Origin: Pelagomonas calceolata
Lineage: Eukaryota > Sar > Pelagophyceae > Pelagomonadales > Pelagomonadaceae
DNA length: 64,000 nt
Assembly (NCBI GenBank): GCA_918797485.1
Contig: CAKKNE010000002.1
Span: 4,740,501 to 4,804,500 of the forward strand
Reading direction: 5' to 3'
Of this stretch, positions 1-9,333 are shown piece after piece; positions within the stretch are counted from its first letter, which is position 1, and each line of letters begins with the position of its first letter. The position numbers and the translations under genes are program-made. Under the pieces are notes generated by a model that was not told the DNA's origin, did no database searches, and was given only the letters and a program-made list of their open reading frames with translations.

Positions 1-2
1 AG

Positions 3-3000
3 GCGGCGGCGCTCGAGGCCGCCGCCTGGGCACGGTACGACGACTCTAAAAAATCGGGCGGCTCGAAGCGGCGCGAGGGCGCGGCGCCGCCTTCCCTGAC
101 ACGCGCGGAGCTTGCCGGACCGTGCACGTGCTGCGCCGCTTCATCGGACGCCGCCGTCGTGGCCGCGGCGTCGAGTCAAGATGTTGCGGTCTTTGCGGTC
201 GAGCGCGGGCCCTCGCTGCGACGCGTCCGCGCGACGCCCCATGCCAACGTGACGGCTCTGGCCGTCTCGGCCGACGGCGCCTGGGTCGCCGCGTCCACTT
301 CCACCAAAACGACCGTCTTCAAGGTCGATGGAGGCGGCGACATGGAGCTGGACGGCTCCCACGCGGCCTTCCGCGGAGCCAAGCTCGCCGTGGCCTCGAG
401 CGAGGGCGTCGTGACCTACGCTTTGGCCAACGACGTCTGGCGCGAGGAGGGCCGCGTGGGTGCGGACGCCGACTCGCTGGGCGACGACGACGCGCGGTCA
501 CCACATTTCGTGCGCTGGCTCGACGACGCGAGAATTTTACTAGGCTTCCGCCATACGGAAGATGCCCTGGCGCGGGCCATCGTCGTCGACGTCTCCAGTA
601 AAACGGTGACGACCTACGCGGCGGATTTAGGTGACACGGTCGTCGCGTTTTTTGATCGGGAGGCGCCTGGTTCTCCACATACCTTCTTCGCCGCGTCATC
701 TAGGAGTGGCTTGTGTCTGGTCGCCTGCAATTTGAGCAGGGACGTCGGCGTGGTACGGGAGGACCCCGAGCAACCTGGTGCTTATTATTTACATGAGGCC
801 TACGACGAGGCGGCGCTCGTGTGTCAGACGCCCTGCCAGTCGTTCCAGGGCGACGAGCGCGAGACGCTGGTCGCGGGGCTGGGGGTGCTGGCGACGGGCG
901 TGGCGCGGGCGGCGCCGCCCGCGGACCCTTCGCTGCCTGTGCCGCCCGACGCGCCGCCGGCGGCGCTCGTCGTGCTGCTGTCGACGGCGGGGCTCCTCTC
1001 GTGCTACGCGCTGGCCGACGACGAGCGGCCGGCTTCTAGGGTCGCCGCCGCGCCGCTGCCGGCGCCTTCCGCCGCCGCCGCGACGTCGAGCTATCCGCCG
1101 ATGCCTTCCAAACCACCGAGCAAGCTGCCCTTCGGCGCGCCCGCCCCGGCGCCCGCGCCGGCGTTCTCCTTCGGCGGCGCGGCCGCGGCGAAGCCCTCGT
1201 TCTCCTTCGCGGCGCCCGCGCCCGCACCCGCCGCCGCGGCGAAGTCGGGCTACCCGCCCATGCCCACGAAAGCGCCGAGCAAATTACCCTTTGGGGCGCC
1301 GGCGCCCGCCGCCGCGGCGAAGTCGAGCTACCCGCCCATGCCCACGAAAGCGCCGAGCAAATTACCCTTCGGCGCGCCGGCGCCCGCTGCCGCGAAATCG
1401 GCCTACCCGCCGATGCCCACGAAAGCGCCGAGCAAGCTTCCGTTCGGCGCGCCCGCGCCCGCTGCCGCGAAATCGGCCTACCCGCCGATGCCCACGAAAG
1501 CGCCGAGCAAATTACCCTTTGGGGCGCCGGCGCCAGCCGCCGCGGCAAAATCGAGCTACCCGCCGATGCCCACAAAAGCTCCCAGCAAGCTACCCTTTGG
1601 ATCTCCTGCGCCGGCCGCCGCGAAGCCGTCCTCGGGCTACCCGCCGATGCCCACGAAGGCTCCCAGCAAGCTTCCGTTCGGCGCGCCCGCGCCCGCGCCG
1701 GCCGCGAAGCCGGCGACCTTCGGCTTCGGCAGTCCCGCGGCCGCACCGGCGCCTGCGAAATCGGCCTACCCGCCGATGCCCACGAAGGCTCCCAGCAAGC
1801 TCCCCTTTGGAGCACCTGCGCCGGCGCCAGCGGCGAAGCCGGCGGGGTTCGGCAGTCCCGCGCCGGCCGCGCCGACGACGCAAGAGGACCTACCCCCCGG
1901 CTGGTCCCTGCAAGTCCCCAAAGACGCGGAAGAGGCCGAGAAGTGGCGCGTCTGCCTCGAGATGGAGCAGGCCATGAGTGCCATGAGAAAAGAATTACAA
2001 ATCGCGAAGGCAGCCATCGCCCCGCAATTGAAAAAGGGCCAAGAAGATTTACGGAAGGAACGGGCGTTGTTGGCCGAAGCTAGAACAACTGCTCTCGCAT
2101 TAGAAGCGCAGGAGCGCGAGTTCGGCGAAGCGAGGGCCGCATTGCTCGGTTCCGTGGAAACGGCCCAGCGCCAGAACGAAGAGACGCGGGCCAATCTAGA
2201 TATCGCCGAGGGCATGATGGCCGACTGCACCGATGAACAATTGAAGAAGAAGGCCAAGGACTGGGAGGAGGTCCTCAAGCACCAGGAGTTGGACGCGGCC
2301 AGTCAGCGGCAGCTAGATAAACTTACGAAACTATCAAGTGAGGTCGCCGACAAGTTGGCCGAGGTGTCTTTGGTGAACTCGCACCGAGAAGCTTTGTCAA
2401 AACAAGCCGATGTGGGAGACACGTCCTTCTTCGGGTCTCCTCGAGACGCGCCCTCGTTCGGGACCGCTCGAGTGAAAAGTTCGTCGCAGAACGACGCCGC
2501 CGCGTTTTTGCGGAGAGTCCGGGCGACCTACGAGCAGACGCTGCAGTTGCAGGAAGTTATTATTCCTTCATTGGATAAGAGGTGGGACGCGGCCTGTGCT
2601 GAGAGGGACAGGCTCAAAGCCCTCAAGACCGATTTGTCGCCCGAGATCGAGGCGGCCATGAAACGCGATTGTGAGGCGCGCAAGGGCATCGAACCGCCCC
2701 CTCTCGAACCCTGGGAGCAGGCCTTCATCAAAATGTGTCAGGAGAACACGCCTCCCATTGTAAGGGATTGCCGACCAATGCACCAACGGACCAAACCTAT
2801 ACCAGGGGCGATCCCCGACGACCACTACCCTCAGCAGACATTCGTGTCTCAAAAGGTCGAAGAACCGAAGCTGGCGACGCACGTCGAGGGCCTGAAGGGC
2901 GCGGCGGCCGTGCCCTGGGCGAAAGTTCATAGAGAGGCCGTGCACCGCGCGAAGCTCGAAACGCCGTCCACGCCGTCGACGCCCGCGCCGGCGCCGGCGC

Positions 3001-4703
3001 CCGCGCCGTCGCTGGGCTTCGGCGCCGCCTTCGGCGCGGCCCTGGACGCGCCCGCGCCGGCGCCCGCCGCTCCATCATCGTCGACCTACCCGCCGATGCC
3101 CTCCAAGCCACCGAGCAAGCTGCCCTTCGGCACGCCGGCGCCCGCACCGGCGCAGAAGAAGAAGGCGAGCCCGTTCGGCGGCGCCTTCGCGCTCGAGGGC
3201 CTCGGGGCCGCGTTGGAGGCCAAGGCCGCGGCCGCGGGCGCCGCGCCTGCTGCCGCACCCGCGCCTGCGGCCTCTGGCGGCTTTGGCGCCGCCACGCCGG
3301 CACCGGCGCCCGCTGCCTTTGGCGGGTTTGGAGCGCCGGCGCCCGTGCCCGCGCCCGCGCCGGCGGCGCCGGCCTTCACGCCCGCGCCCGCACCGGCTTT
3401 TGGTGCGCCTGCTGCGGTGCCCGCGCCGGCGCCCGCGGCGACGCCTTTCGGCGGCTTCGGCGCGCCCGCAGCCGGCGGTGCCGGCGACGCGCGCGCTAAG
3501 GTCGTCGAGATCTACCAGAAGTGCAACCCGACGAAGCTTTCGGAGGTCGACAAGCTCTTGGCCAAATACGCGGGCAAGGAGGCCGAGCTCGTGCTACGAC
3601 TCCAGAAGAAGTACGCGGCGCAGCTCGGCTCGCCGGCCGCGGCGTCCCCGTTCGGACAAACCCCGGCGCCGGCGGCGTCGCCGTTCGGCCAGGCGCCGGC
3701 TCCTGCTGCATCGCCCTTTGGCGCACCCGCGCCCGCCGCCGCGTCGCCGTTCGGGACGACACCGGCCGCTGCATCGCCGTTCGGCCAGACGCCCGCGCCC
3801 GCTGCCTCGCCGTTCAGTGGCAGCGCGCCGGCACCCGCGCCCTTCGGCGGCAGCGCGTTTGGGAGCCCCTCAACGCTCGGTGCCGGCGGCTCGGCCTTCG
3901 GGAGCACGTCTAGCCTCGGCGCGGGCGCCGCAGCCTTCGGGAGCGCGTCGGCGCTCGGGACTCCGGGGTTCGGAGCCGCGGGCGGCGACGCTCGATCAAA
4001 AGTTGTCGAGATCTACCAGAAATGTAACCCCACGAAGCTCGGCGAAGTCGACAAACTGCTGGCCAAGTACGCGGGCCGCGAGGCCGAGCTCGTCGCGCGG
4101 CTCCAGAAAAAATACGCGGCGCAGCTCGGAAACGCAGGCGGTGGGTTCGGCCAGCCCGCGGCCCTGGGCGGCGCGACGTTCGGCGGGGCGGCCGCGGCGC
4201 CGAGCGCGGGCTTTGGCGGGTTCGGCGGCGGCGCCGGGGCATCCACTGGCGGATTCGGCCAGCCCGCGGCCCTCGGAGGCGGCTCGGCCTTCGGCGCCAC
4301 GTCGACGCTCGGCGGGGGCGGTGCGACGTTCGGCGGGGCGGCGGCGGCGCCCAGCTCAGGCTTCGGAGGCTTCGGCGGCGGCGCGGCCGCTGCGCCGACG
4401 AGTGGTTTCGGCGCCGCGGCGCAGGCCCCGGCGTTTGGCTCGCCAGCGGCGCTCGGCGGCGGCGCGGCGTTCGGCGGCGCGTCGCCGGGTGGCGGCTTCG
4501 GTGGAGCCGCGGGCGCGCCGAGTTCTGGCTTCGGAGGTTTCGGTGGGGCGGCCGCCGCGCAGTCGCCAGGCTTCGGCCAGCCCCAGCAACAGCCCGCGTT
4601 CGGCGGCAGCGGTTTCGGCTCGCCCGCGGCGCCCGCCTTCGGCCAGCCACAGGGGCAGCAGTCGTCCACATTCGGGCGGAGCTTCACGCAATTCCGGGGC
4701 TAG
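3..4703 (+). CDS. FG-repeat nucleoporin, Nup214/CAN-like, 5' partial
   Basis: The reading frame is open from base 3 without a stop, so the gene begins upstream; the first in-frame start-like codon is only a GTG at 159. Counting from 159, residues 1-260 look like beta-propeller blades (repeated hydrophobic VAASTS- and FVRWLDD-type strands), as in Nup214/Nup159. Residues 300-590 carry eight copies of a unit with YPPMPTKAPSKLPFG, and a ninth lies near residue 985. Residues 600-800 are a long charged coiled coil. The remainder is FG-rich (GFG, SPFG). A module of about 45 residues (VVEIYQKCNPTKL...LLAKYAG) occurs twice, near residues 1109 and 1276. In the family these proteins sit on the cytoplasmic face of the nuclear pore and bind export factors. 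The FG nucleoporin call is firm; assignment to Nup214 rests on domain order. It converges on the ankyrin gene, with 76 bp between stops. Confidence 0.8.
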   Translation, partial: AAALEAAAWARYDDSKKSGGSKRREGAAPPSLTRAELAGPCTCCAASSDAAVVAAASSQDVAVFAVERGPSLRRVRATPHANVTALAVSADGAWVAASTSTKTTVFKVDGGGDMELDGSHAAFRGAKLAVASSEGVVTYALANDVWREEGRVGADADSLGDDDARSPHFVRWLDDARILLGFRHTEDALARAIVVDVSSKTVTTYAADLGDTVVAFFDREAPGSPHTFFAASSRSGLCLVACNLSRDVGVVREDPEQPGAYYLHEAYDEAALVCQTPCQSFQGDERETLVAGLGVLATGVARAAPPADPSLPVPPDAPPAALVVLLSTAGLLSCYALADDERPASRVAAAPLPAPSAAAATSSYPPMPSKPPSKLPFGAPAPAPAPAFSFGGAAAAKPSFSFAAPAPAPAAAAKSGYPPMPTKAPSKLPFGAPAPAAAAKSSYPPMPTKAPSKLPFGAPAPAAAKSAYPPMPTKAPSKLPFGAPAPAAAKSAYPPMPTKAPSKLPFGAPAPAAAAKSSYPPMPTKAPSKLPFGSPAPAAAKPSSGYPPMPTKAPSKLPFGAPAPAPAAKPATFGFGSPAAAPAPAKSAYPPMPTKAPSKLPFGAPAPAPAAKPAGFGSPAPAAPTTQEDLPPGWSLQVPKDAEEAEKWRVCLEMEQAMSAMRKELQIAKAAIAPQLKKGQEDLRKERALLAEARTTALALEAQEREFGEARAALLGSVETAQRQNEETRANLDIAEGMMADCTDEQLKKKAKDWEEVLKHQELDAASQRQLDKLTKLSSEVADKLAEVSLVNSHREALSKQADVGDTSFFGSPRDAPSFGTARVKSSSQNDAAAFLRRVRATYEQTLQLQEVIIPSLDKRWDAACAERDRLKALKTDLSPEIEAAMKRDCEARKGIEPPPLEPWEQAFIKMCQENTPPIVRDCRPMHQRTKPIPGAIPDDHYPQQTFVSQKVEEPKLATHVEGLKGAAAVPWAKVHREAVHRAKLETPSTPSTPAPAPAPAPSLGFGAAFGAALDAPAPAPAAPSSSTYPPMPSKPPSKLPFGTPAPAPAQKKKASPFGGAFALEGLGAALEAKAAAAGAAPAAAPAPAASGGFGAATPAPAPAAFGGFGAPAPVPAPAPAAPAFTPAPAPAFGAPAAVPAPAPAATPFGGFGAPAAGGAGDARAKVVEIYQKCNPTKLSEVDKLLAKYAGKEAELVLRLQKKYAAQLGSPAAASPFGQTPAPAASPFGQAPAPAASPFGAPAPAAASPFGTTPAAASPFGQTPAPAASPFSGSAPAPAPFGGSAFGSPSTLGAGGSAFGSTSSLGAGAAAFGSASALGTPGFGAAGGDARSKVVEIYQKCNPTKLGEVDKLLAKYAGREAELVARLQKKYAAQLGNAGGGFGQPAALGGATFGGAAAAPSAGFGGFGGGAGASTGGFGQPAALGGGSAFGATSTLGGGGATFGGAAAAPSSGFGGFGGGAAAAPTSGFGAAAQAPAFGSPAALGGGAAFGGASPGGGFGGAAGAPSSGFGGFGGAAAAQSPGFGQPQQQPAFGGSGFGSPAAPAFGQPQGQQSSTFGRSFTQFRG

Positions 4704-4779
4704 TCGTTTAAATGGATGTTTAGGTTATGTCATATCCAAGTGCTGTGCCCCGAGACAAGTCAGGCCACAGCGCCGGCGC

Positions 4780-6555
4780 TCACGACTGCCCGAGCACCTC
4801 GAGCACCGCGTGGCGCACGGGCATGCTCTCCGCGGCGTGCTCGGCCGGCGTCTTGCCCTCATTGTCCCTCGCCTCGACGTCGGCGCCCGCCTCGACGAGC
4901 AGCCGCACGCACTCTGTATGGCCGTTGGCGGCGGCCTCGTGCAGCGGGAGTTTTCCGTTCTTTCGCTTTGGGTTGACGAAGGCGCCGAATTCGATGAGAC
5001 ATCGGATGCAGTCGGCATGGCCGCCCTTGGCCGCGTCGCCCATCGCGGAGAGCCCGAGGCCGCCGCTGACGTAGTCGATCTCGTCGCGCTGGCCATGCGC
5101 GACCAGGTGCTCGCACAGGTAGCGCATGCACCGGGCGTGGCCGAAGCGGCCGCACATCATCAGTTGCGACATGCCGAAGGCGTTCTTGAACGTCGGGCTC
5201 ACTCCGAGGGTCTCCACGCAGTACTTCAGCATCGGCAGGTGCCCCATCATCGCGCAGTTCCACCCCATCATGTTCATGTCGCGCTCGGGGTGCGAGTCGT
5301 ACCCGCCCTGCCGCCCGTCGCCGCGGCCGCAGAAGGCCTCGTAGTCGTCGCGGGTGATCTCCGCGGCCGGCGCCGACCAGCCCTCGGCCACGAAGTCGGG
5401 CTCCTCCGTCGTCTCGGCCAGCACGAGCGGCTTGAGCGTGACGAACGTCCAGATGTTCCAGAAGGCCTGGATGCTGCCCTTCATGGACGCGCCGACGCGC
5501 TCCTCGAAGGGAGCCTCGCGATGGCCCTCCGCGTCCAGCTGCGACCAGACGTATTTCAGCTGCCGCTCGAAGAGTCCGTGCAGCACCCGGCGCAGCTCGA
5601 GCTTGTCGCACGCGATCGGCGTGACCGAGCCGTCCGCGGAGGTGACCTTGTGCCCGAGGCGGCAGCACGAGAAGGCGCCGGTGAGCACGGCGGTCTTGCG
5701 CTGCGTCATGTTCCACGCGCGGTCGATCTTGTCGAGCGTGCGCACCCGCGGCGGCTCGCCGAAGGGCTGCGTGACCAGGAGCGGTCGCCCGTCGCCCAAA
5801 CGCACCAGGTTGAGCACGGCCTCCTCCATCCGGCACCAGCCGCGCGCGAGCCACGTCTCGTAGTCGGCCTCGAAGCCGGCGTCGGCGTGCCGCACGCCCG
5901 CCGGCGCGCAGATCCAGAAGTTCTGAGCATGCTGCACGTACGAGGGAATGGCGTGGATCGCCGCCTTCTGCTCGGCGAGCACGCGCAGTGTCTCCTCCGT
6001 CGTCGTGCACGTGATCGTTTGAGGGATCGATATATAATCCATCCACACCCAGCCGTCGGCGATCGACGCGAGGAAGTGCGCCTCGCTTCGCAGCACCGAC
6101 TCCTCGTCGCCGAACGACCCCTGCGTCGCCGACGCGTGCTTGGTGGAGGCACTTCCTGCATTCTCTGCGGTGTACCCCTTACTGTAGGCGTTCCAGTCCT
6201 CCTCGGAGCGGAAGATACTCTCGCCGGCGATGGCCATGCGGAAGATCGCCTGCATCGTCTTCAGGTGCGCGCCCTCGGGGTCCGCCTCGGCATAAGCGAG
6301 CCACTGGTGCGACACGAAGTTGAGGCGTTCGCCGCGGTGCTCGCCCGAAAAGTCGACGGGCACGACGAGACCCTTGGCGGCCAGGGTGTTGTGCGGCTCG
6401 AGCCTCGTGAGCTCGAGGAAGTCGCGCATCCGCATGGCGTAGAGCGGGAAGCCCGTCTCCGGCTCGACCGGCGCATCGGCCGTCGCGTGCTCGCCCGTCG
6501 CGACGGTGGTCACCTTGGCGCCCTCGGCGGTGGCTTCCTTCGTGGATTTGGCCAT
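4780..6555 (-). CDS. Ankyrin-repeat protein with HET/TIR-like N-terminal domain
   Basis: 591 residues from the ATG at 6555 (MAKSTKEATAEG); the frame extends upstream to 6597 only through non-ATG codons. The C-terminal 200 residues contain ankyrin repeats (LPLHEAAANGHTECVRLLVE, then ADVEARDNEGKTP), with earlier degenerate ones (GWNCAMMGHLPMLKY). The N-terminal 300 residues have an ordered motif set: NFVSHQW, WVWMDYISIPQ, AIHAIPSYV, FWICAPA and RGWCRMEEAV. The order resembles fungal HET and TIR folds (a 'SH.W' strand, then 'W.D...IPQ', then 'RgWCR.E'), which I infer rather than recognise as a named family. No signal peptide or membrane span is evident, so it is probably cytosolic. It is divergent from the channel gene. 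Function unknown; a sensor/adaptor is a guess. Confidence 0.75.
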   Translation of the reverse strand: MAKSTKEATAEGAKVTTVATGEHATADAPVEPETGFPLYAMRMRDFLELTRLEPHNTLAAKGLVVPVDFSGEHRGERLNFVSHQWLAYAEADPEGAHLKTMQAIFRMAIAGESIFRSEEDWNAYSKGYTAENAGSASTKHASATQGSFGDEESVLRSEAHFLASIADGWVWMDYISIPQTITCTTTEETLRVLAEQKAAIHAIPSYVQHAQNFWICAPAGVRHADAGFEADYETWLARGWCRMEEAVLNLVRLGDGRPLLVTQPFGEPPRVRTLDKIDRAWNMTQRKTAVLTGAFSCCRLGHKVTSADGSVTPIACDKLELRRVLHGLFERQLKYVWSQLDAEGHREAPFEERVGASMKGSIQAFWNIWTFVTLKPLVLAETTEEPDFVAEGWSAPAAEITRDDYEAFCGRGDGRQGGYDSHPERDMNMMGWNCAMMGHLPMLKYCVETLGVSPTFKNAFGMSQLMMCGRFGHARCMRYLCEHLVAHGQRDEIDYVSGGLGLSAMGDAAKGGHADCIRCLIEFGAFVNPKRKNGKLPLHEAAANGHTECVRLLVEAGADVEARDNEGKTPAEHAAESMPVRHAVLEVLGQS

Positions 6556-7196
6556 TCCACTGGGGCAGCCTCCTACTTGCTGGAAAAGCAGCAGCACTGG
6601 TCGAAATAGCTCTGGCTGCAGGGCAGCTGTGACAGATGGTGCTGCGGTAGCAAGCCGGATCTCAGAAGTCCTGGCCGCGCTGCATTACTATCTTGTGCTC
6701 TAATATTGGCAGCCTGCGCTGCGTGCGCGGCCCTCTAGTCCCGCGGGGGCAACGGCGGCCCCGGAAGAGTCCTCGTATGGCTGAGCACAAGGAGCAGAAG
6801 CTTCCGGGCAGGGTAAACCACCCGAGCTGCCCCATGCTGGGGGACACCGCCGCCACGCAGCCCTGGTGGCTTGCCCGTCCCGCGAAGCTTGCGCCGACGC
6901 ATCAGCACGGGAGCCCCACGAAGGACCGCACTTCCGTTTCAAACCGGCTATAACTAGGAAGCTAGGATACTTTCGCCTCCGCCGGCTACTCGTCGTCTGT
7001 CTCACGCCGGGAGAGGCCTTCGAAGCTGCCCGTCGCGGCGTCGAGGCAGCGCTCCGCTACTCGTCGTCTGCCTGCGCGGGAGTGGCCAACGAGGCTGCCC
7101 GTCGCGAGCCCCGAGGCAGCACCCAGACCGTAGCCAGTAGCCCAGCTAGCGCAGCGCCGCGCGAGCAGGCAGCACCCGGACCGTAGCCAGCTCAAG
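6556..7196. promoter_or_regulatory. Head-to-head intergenic region with imperfect tandem repeat
   Basis: This is a 641-bp space between the divergent ankyrin gene and the channel gene. From about 6982 to 7120 there is an imperfect duplication with a period of about 70 bp (CTACTCGTCGTCTG at 6986 and 7057; GCTGCCCGTCGCG at 7025 and 7094). A second pair (GCAGCACCC...ACCGTAGCCAG) lies at 7116 and 7169, just upstream of the channel ATG. A GCTAGCGC octamer is at 7145. No coding signal is apparent. Confidence 0.55.
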
Positions 7197-8786
7197 ATGT
7201 CCGCCGCCGCGGCCCACGCGGCCAGACAAAAAAACAAGGCCAAGAAGGAGGCCGCCGCCGCGAAGGACAACTCGCCGTCGAAGTGGTCCTTCCGCAGCAC
7301 GAAGGTAGAGGACGCGCCGGCCGAGGGTATCATACAAACGGACGAAGATGTCGAGTACTCGAAGTGCTTCCCCACGCTCGAAGTGGAACGACCTAGCACG
7401 GACGGCTTCTTCCTCAACAAATTGCGCTACTACCAGCCCGAGGACAAGTATATCTACGAGCACGTCTACGTGCAAATCTTCGTCGCCGTCCTCATCATGG
7501 GTAATTTCGGCGTGAACATCGCGGAAGCGCAGATCGGCACGAACGGCTACGCTAAAGAGGCGGAGTCGGGCCGGGGCAGCTACAAGGACAAGGGCGGCTA
7601 CAAGGAGACGACGTACGACGGCACGGATATCTACTTTAAGAGGGGCGAGGACTCGCACCTGTCGTCGACGATGCGCGTCTTCGTGGGCTTCGAGGAGTTT
7701 TTTTTCTGGGCCTTCCTCATTGAGTTGTCGATGAACTATTATAGATATGCCGATTATCGACTCAACGAGTTCTGGAAGGACGGCTGGAACTGCTTCGATA
7801 GTTTCATTGTGGGCGTGACGATCCTATTCAAGATGCCGTTCGAATTACCGGTCTACCTGAAGTACTTGCGGTTATTGCGGGCGTTCCGCGTGTTTCGATT
7901 ATTCAAGCGCATCAAGTCGCTCAACAAAATTATTGTTTCATTGGGCAAGGCCGTGCCCGGCGTGTCGAACGCCTTTTTGATCCTTTTGTTAGTGATGGCG
8001 ATCTACGCGATCTTGGGCGTCGAGCTCTTCAGCCAGCTGCCCTGCGGCGTGAACAGCCGGGACGGGCCGAACTCGTGCGTGAGCATGAACGGCTGGATGG
8101 CCGAGGGCTACCACCTCTATGGGTTGCAGGACTCGACGTGTACCGGCACGGGCTGCCCGGATTTTTCTACCTATGATAATTGGGATAAAACGGCCGCGAA
8201 CTGCCCGGCCGGCTGCGTATACACTGCAAACGGCTGGGGGCGCGACGGGAAGTTCAAGTGGGGCGGCGACGTCGGCCAGGCTGGGGTGGATAGGCCCGCG
8301 GACGGGCCGCCTCCCTTAATGTGCTCCAAGGAGGGCGCGCCCGGCTACGGCATCGTCAAGGAGTGCCGGATCCAGTACCACTACGGCCAGGAGTACTGGG
8401 GCAACTTCATGAAGTCTTTGTATACACTGTTCCAAGTGTTGACGGGCGAGTCGTGGTCCGAGGCCGTCGCGAGGCCGCTACTCGAATGGTCCCCGGTACC
8501 AACGGCCATCTTCTTCGTGAGCTTCATGCTGCTGAACGGTATTGTTTTGATCAACGTCGTCGTGGCCGTTTTGTTGGAGAAGATGGTCGACGAAGACCCG
8601 CCGCCCGAGGACGAGGGCGGCGACGAGCCCATCACGGAGGCAGGTGTTGACGGCGGCGCGCCGCCGCGCCCCGATGCCGACGGGGACGCGTTGATGACCA
8701 AACTGGAAGCGATTCAGAAACAGCTCGACGTCCTGACGGCGCAGCGGGACGGCGCGGTCCGGGCGCAGCCGGCGGCGGCGGCGTAG
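7197..8786 (+). CDS. Single-domain voltage-gated cation channel (EukCat/NaV-CaV-like)
   Basis: 529 residues, one six-transmembrane domain. S1 is near residues 90-105 (VQIFVAVLIMGNFGVNIAE), followed by a charged loop, S2 (FFFWAFLIELSMNYY), S3 (GWNCFDSFIVGVTILF) and a textbook S4 near 222-245 (KYLRLLRAFRVFRLFKRIKS). S5 follows (FLILLLVMAIYAILGVELF), then an unusually long cysteine-rich turret, a pore helix with filter TGESW at 416-420 (FQVLTGESWSEAVARP), and S6 (FFVSFMLLNGIVLINVVVAV). The pore is close to the bacterial NaV filter (TLESW) and to algal single-domain EukCat channels, so Na+ and/or Ca2+ conduction is likely. Four subunits would be needed for a pore. The tail is acidic with a short coiled coil near residues 500-520. 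The start ATG at 7197 fits the hydrophilic N-terminus. Family call is strong; selectivity is inferred. Confidence 0.88.
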   Translation: MSAAAAHAARQKNKAKKEAAAAKDNSPSKWSFRSTKVEDAPAEGIIQTDEDVEYSKCFPTLEVERPSTDGFFLNKLRYYQPEDKYIYEHVYVQIFVAVLIMGNFGVNIAEAQIGTNGYAKEAESGRGSYKDKGGYKETTYDGTDIYFKRGEDSHLSSTMRVFVGFEEFFFWAFLIELSMNYYRYADYRLNEFWKDGWNCFDSFIVGVTILFKMPFELPVYLKYLRLLRAFRVFRLFKRIKSLNKIIVSLGKAVPGVSNAFLILLLVMAIYAILGVELFSQLPCGVNSRDGPNSCVSMNGWMAEGYHLYGLQDSTCTGTGCPDFSTYDNWDKTAANCPAGCVYTANGWGRDGKFKWGGDVGQAGVDRPADGPPPLMCSKEGAPGYGIVKECRIQYHYGQEYWGNFMKSLYTLFQVLTGESWSEAVARPLLEWSPVPTAIFFVSFMLLNGIVLINVVVAVLLEKMVDEDPPPEDEGGDEPITEAGVDGGAPPRPDADGDALMTKLEAIQKQLDVLTAQRDGAVRAQPAAAA

Positions 8787-9333
8787 ACCGCCGGCGCCCT
8801 AACGTATAACGAATATTAGTCTATAGTACTCTTCCCGCGTACTAGTACTAACGGGACTCGGGGCGACGGCGCATGGGGGCCGGTGGCGGGACGCGCGTTC
8901 GGTCAGTAGTACGTCCCATCATGATCGCGGATATTTTTAAAATGGTCAAGTCGGTCGATCATGAATCTAATACCGGTTCCTATGTCCTGTGTGGTAGTGG
9001 AGTCGCTGATATATTTTAGGTTTTAATCCCGGCCCATTTTAATACCTTACCCCCATGGCGACGGGTCGCGCAGCATGCGGGATTTTATGGAGAGTGGTCA
9101 AGTCGGTCGATCATAAATGTAATAACGGTTCCTATGTCCGGTGGATACCCCCGTCTCGGCCTAGTCACAGCTTTAATCCCCCGTGCCGTTTTAGATACCT
9201 TACCTTACCCTATTGCCAACCAGTTGCTGACCAGTAGTCACTGACCAGTAGGTTGGGATTAAAGCGTCCGGCACTGCTCCCGGGGCCGCGCCGCCGTCGC
9301 CGCTAACACTCGGCAAAGCACCTTGAACAAATA
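8787..9333. other. Tail-to-tail intergenic region holding repeat copy A
   Basis: The space lies between two convergent genes and is visibly less GC-rich than its flanks. It contains a tandem dimer, annotated separately at 8941-9260, that is nearly identical to a sequence 35.6 kb away. I see no gene here; the one short open frame (9055-9237) overlaps the repeat and looks non-coding. Confidence 0.7.
8941..9260. repeat. Dispersed repeat copy A: tandem dimer, 152-bp period
   Basis: Two related units begin with TCAAGTCGGTCGATCAT at 8946 and 9098, exactly 152 bp apart. Each continues with CGGTTCCTATGTCC and ends in a GATTTTA-type tract. The second unit is followed by TTGCTGACCAGTAGTCACTG. Unit 1 here matches unit 1 of copy B (44540) better than it matches its own neighbour, and likewise for unit 2. 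The dimer therefore existed before the two copies separated. Confidence 0.85.

Noticed and set aside
1090-1830. Regular direct repeats that might suggest a CRISPR array or satellite.
   Set aside because: They are codon-in-phase repeats of the nucleoporin motif PMPTKAPSKLPFG and lack unique spacers of constant length.
3283-6609. A plus-strand open frame of 1108 codons across the end of the nucleoporin and the antisense of the ankyrin gene.
   Set aside because: It is Arg-rich with no motifs and is antisense to a gene with clear ankyrin repeats; a GC-content artefact.
9055-9237. A 60-codon open frame in repeat copy A.
   Set aside because: It is not conserved as a frame in copy B, where the same DNA has stops and shifts.
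8941-9260. The 152-bp repeat as a tRNA or snRNA cluster.
   Set aside because: I could not draw a cloverleaf or find Sm or box C/D motifs; no RNA gene can be supported.
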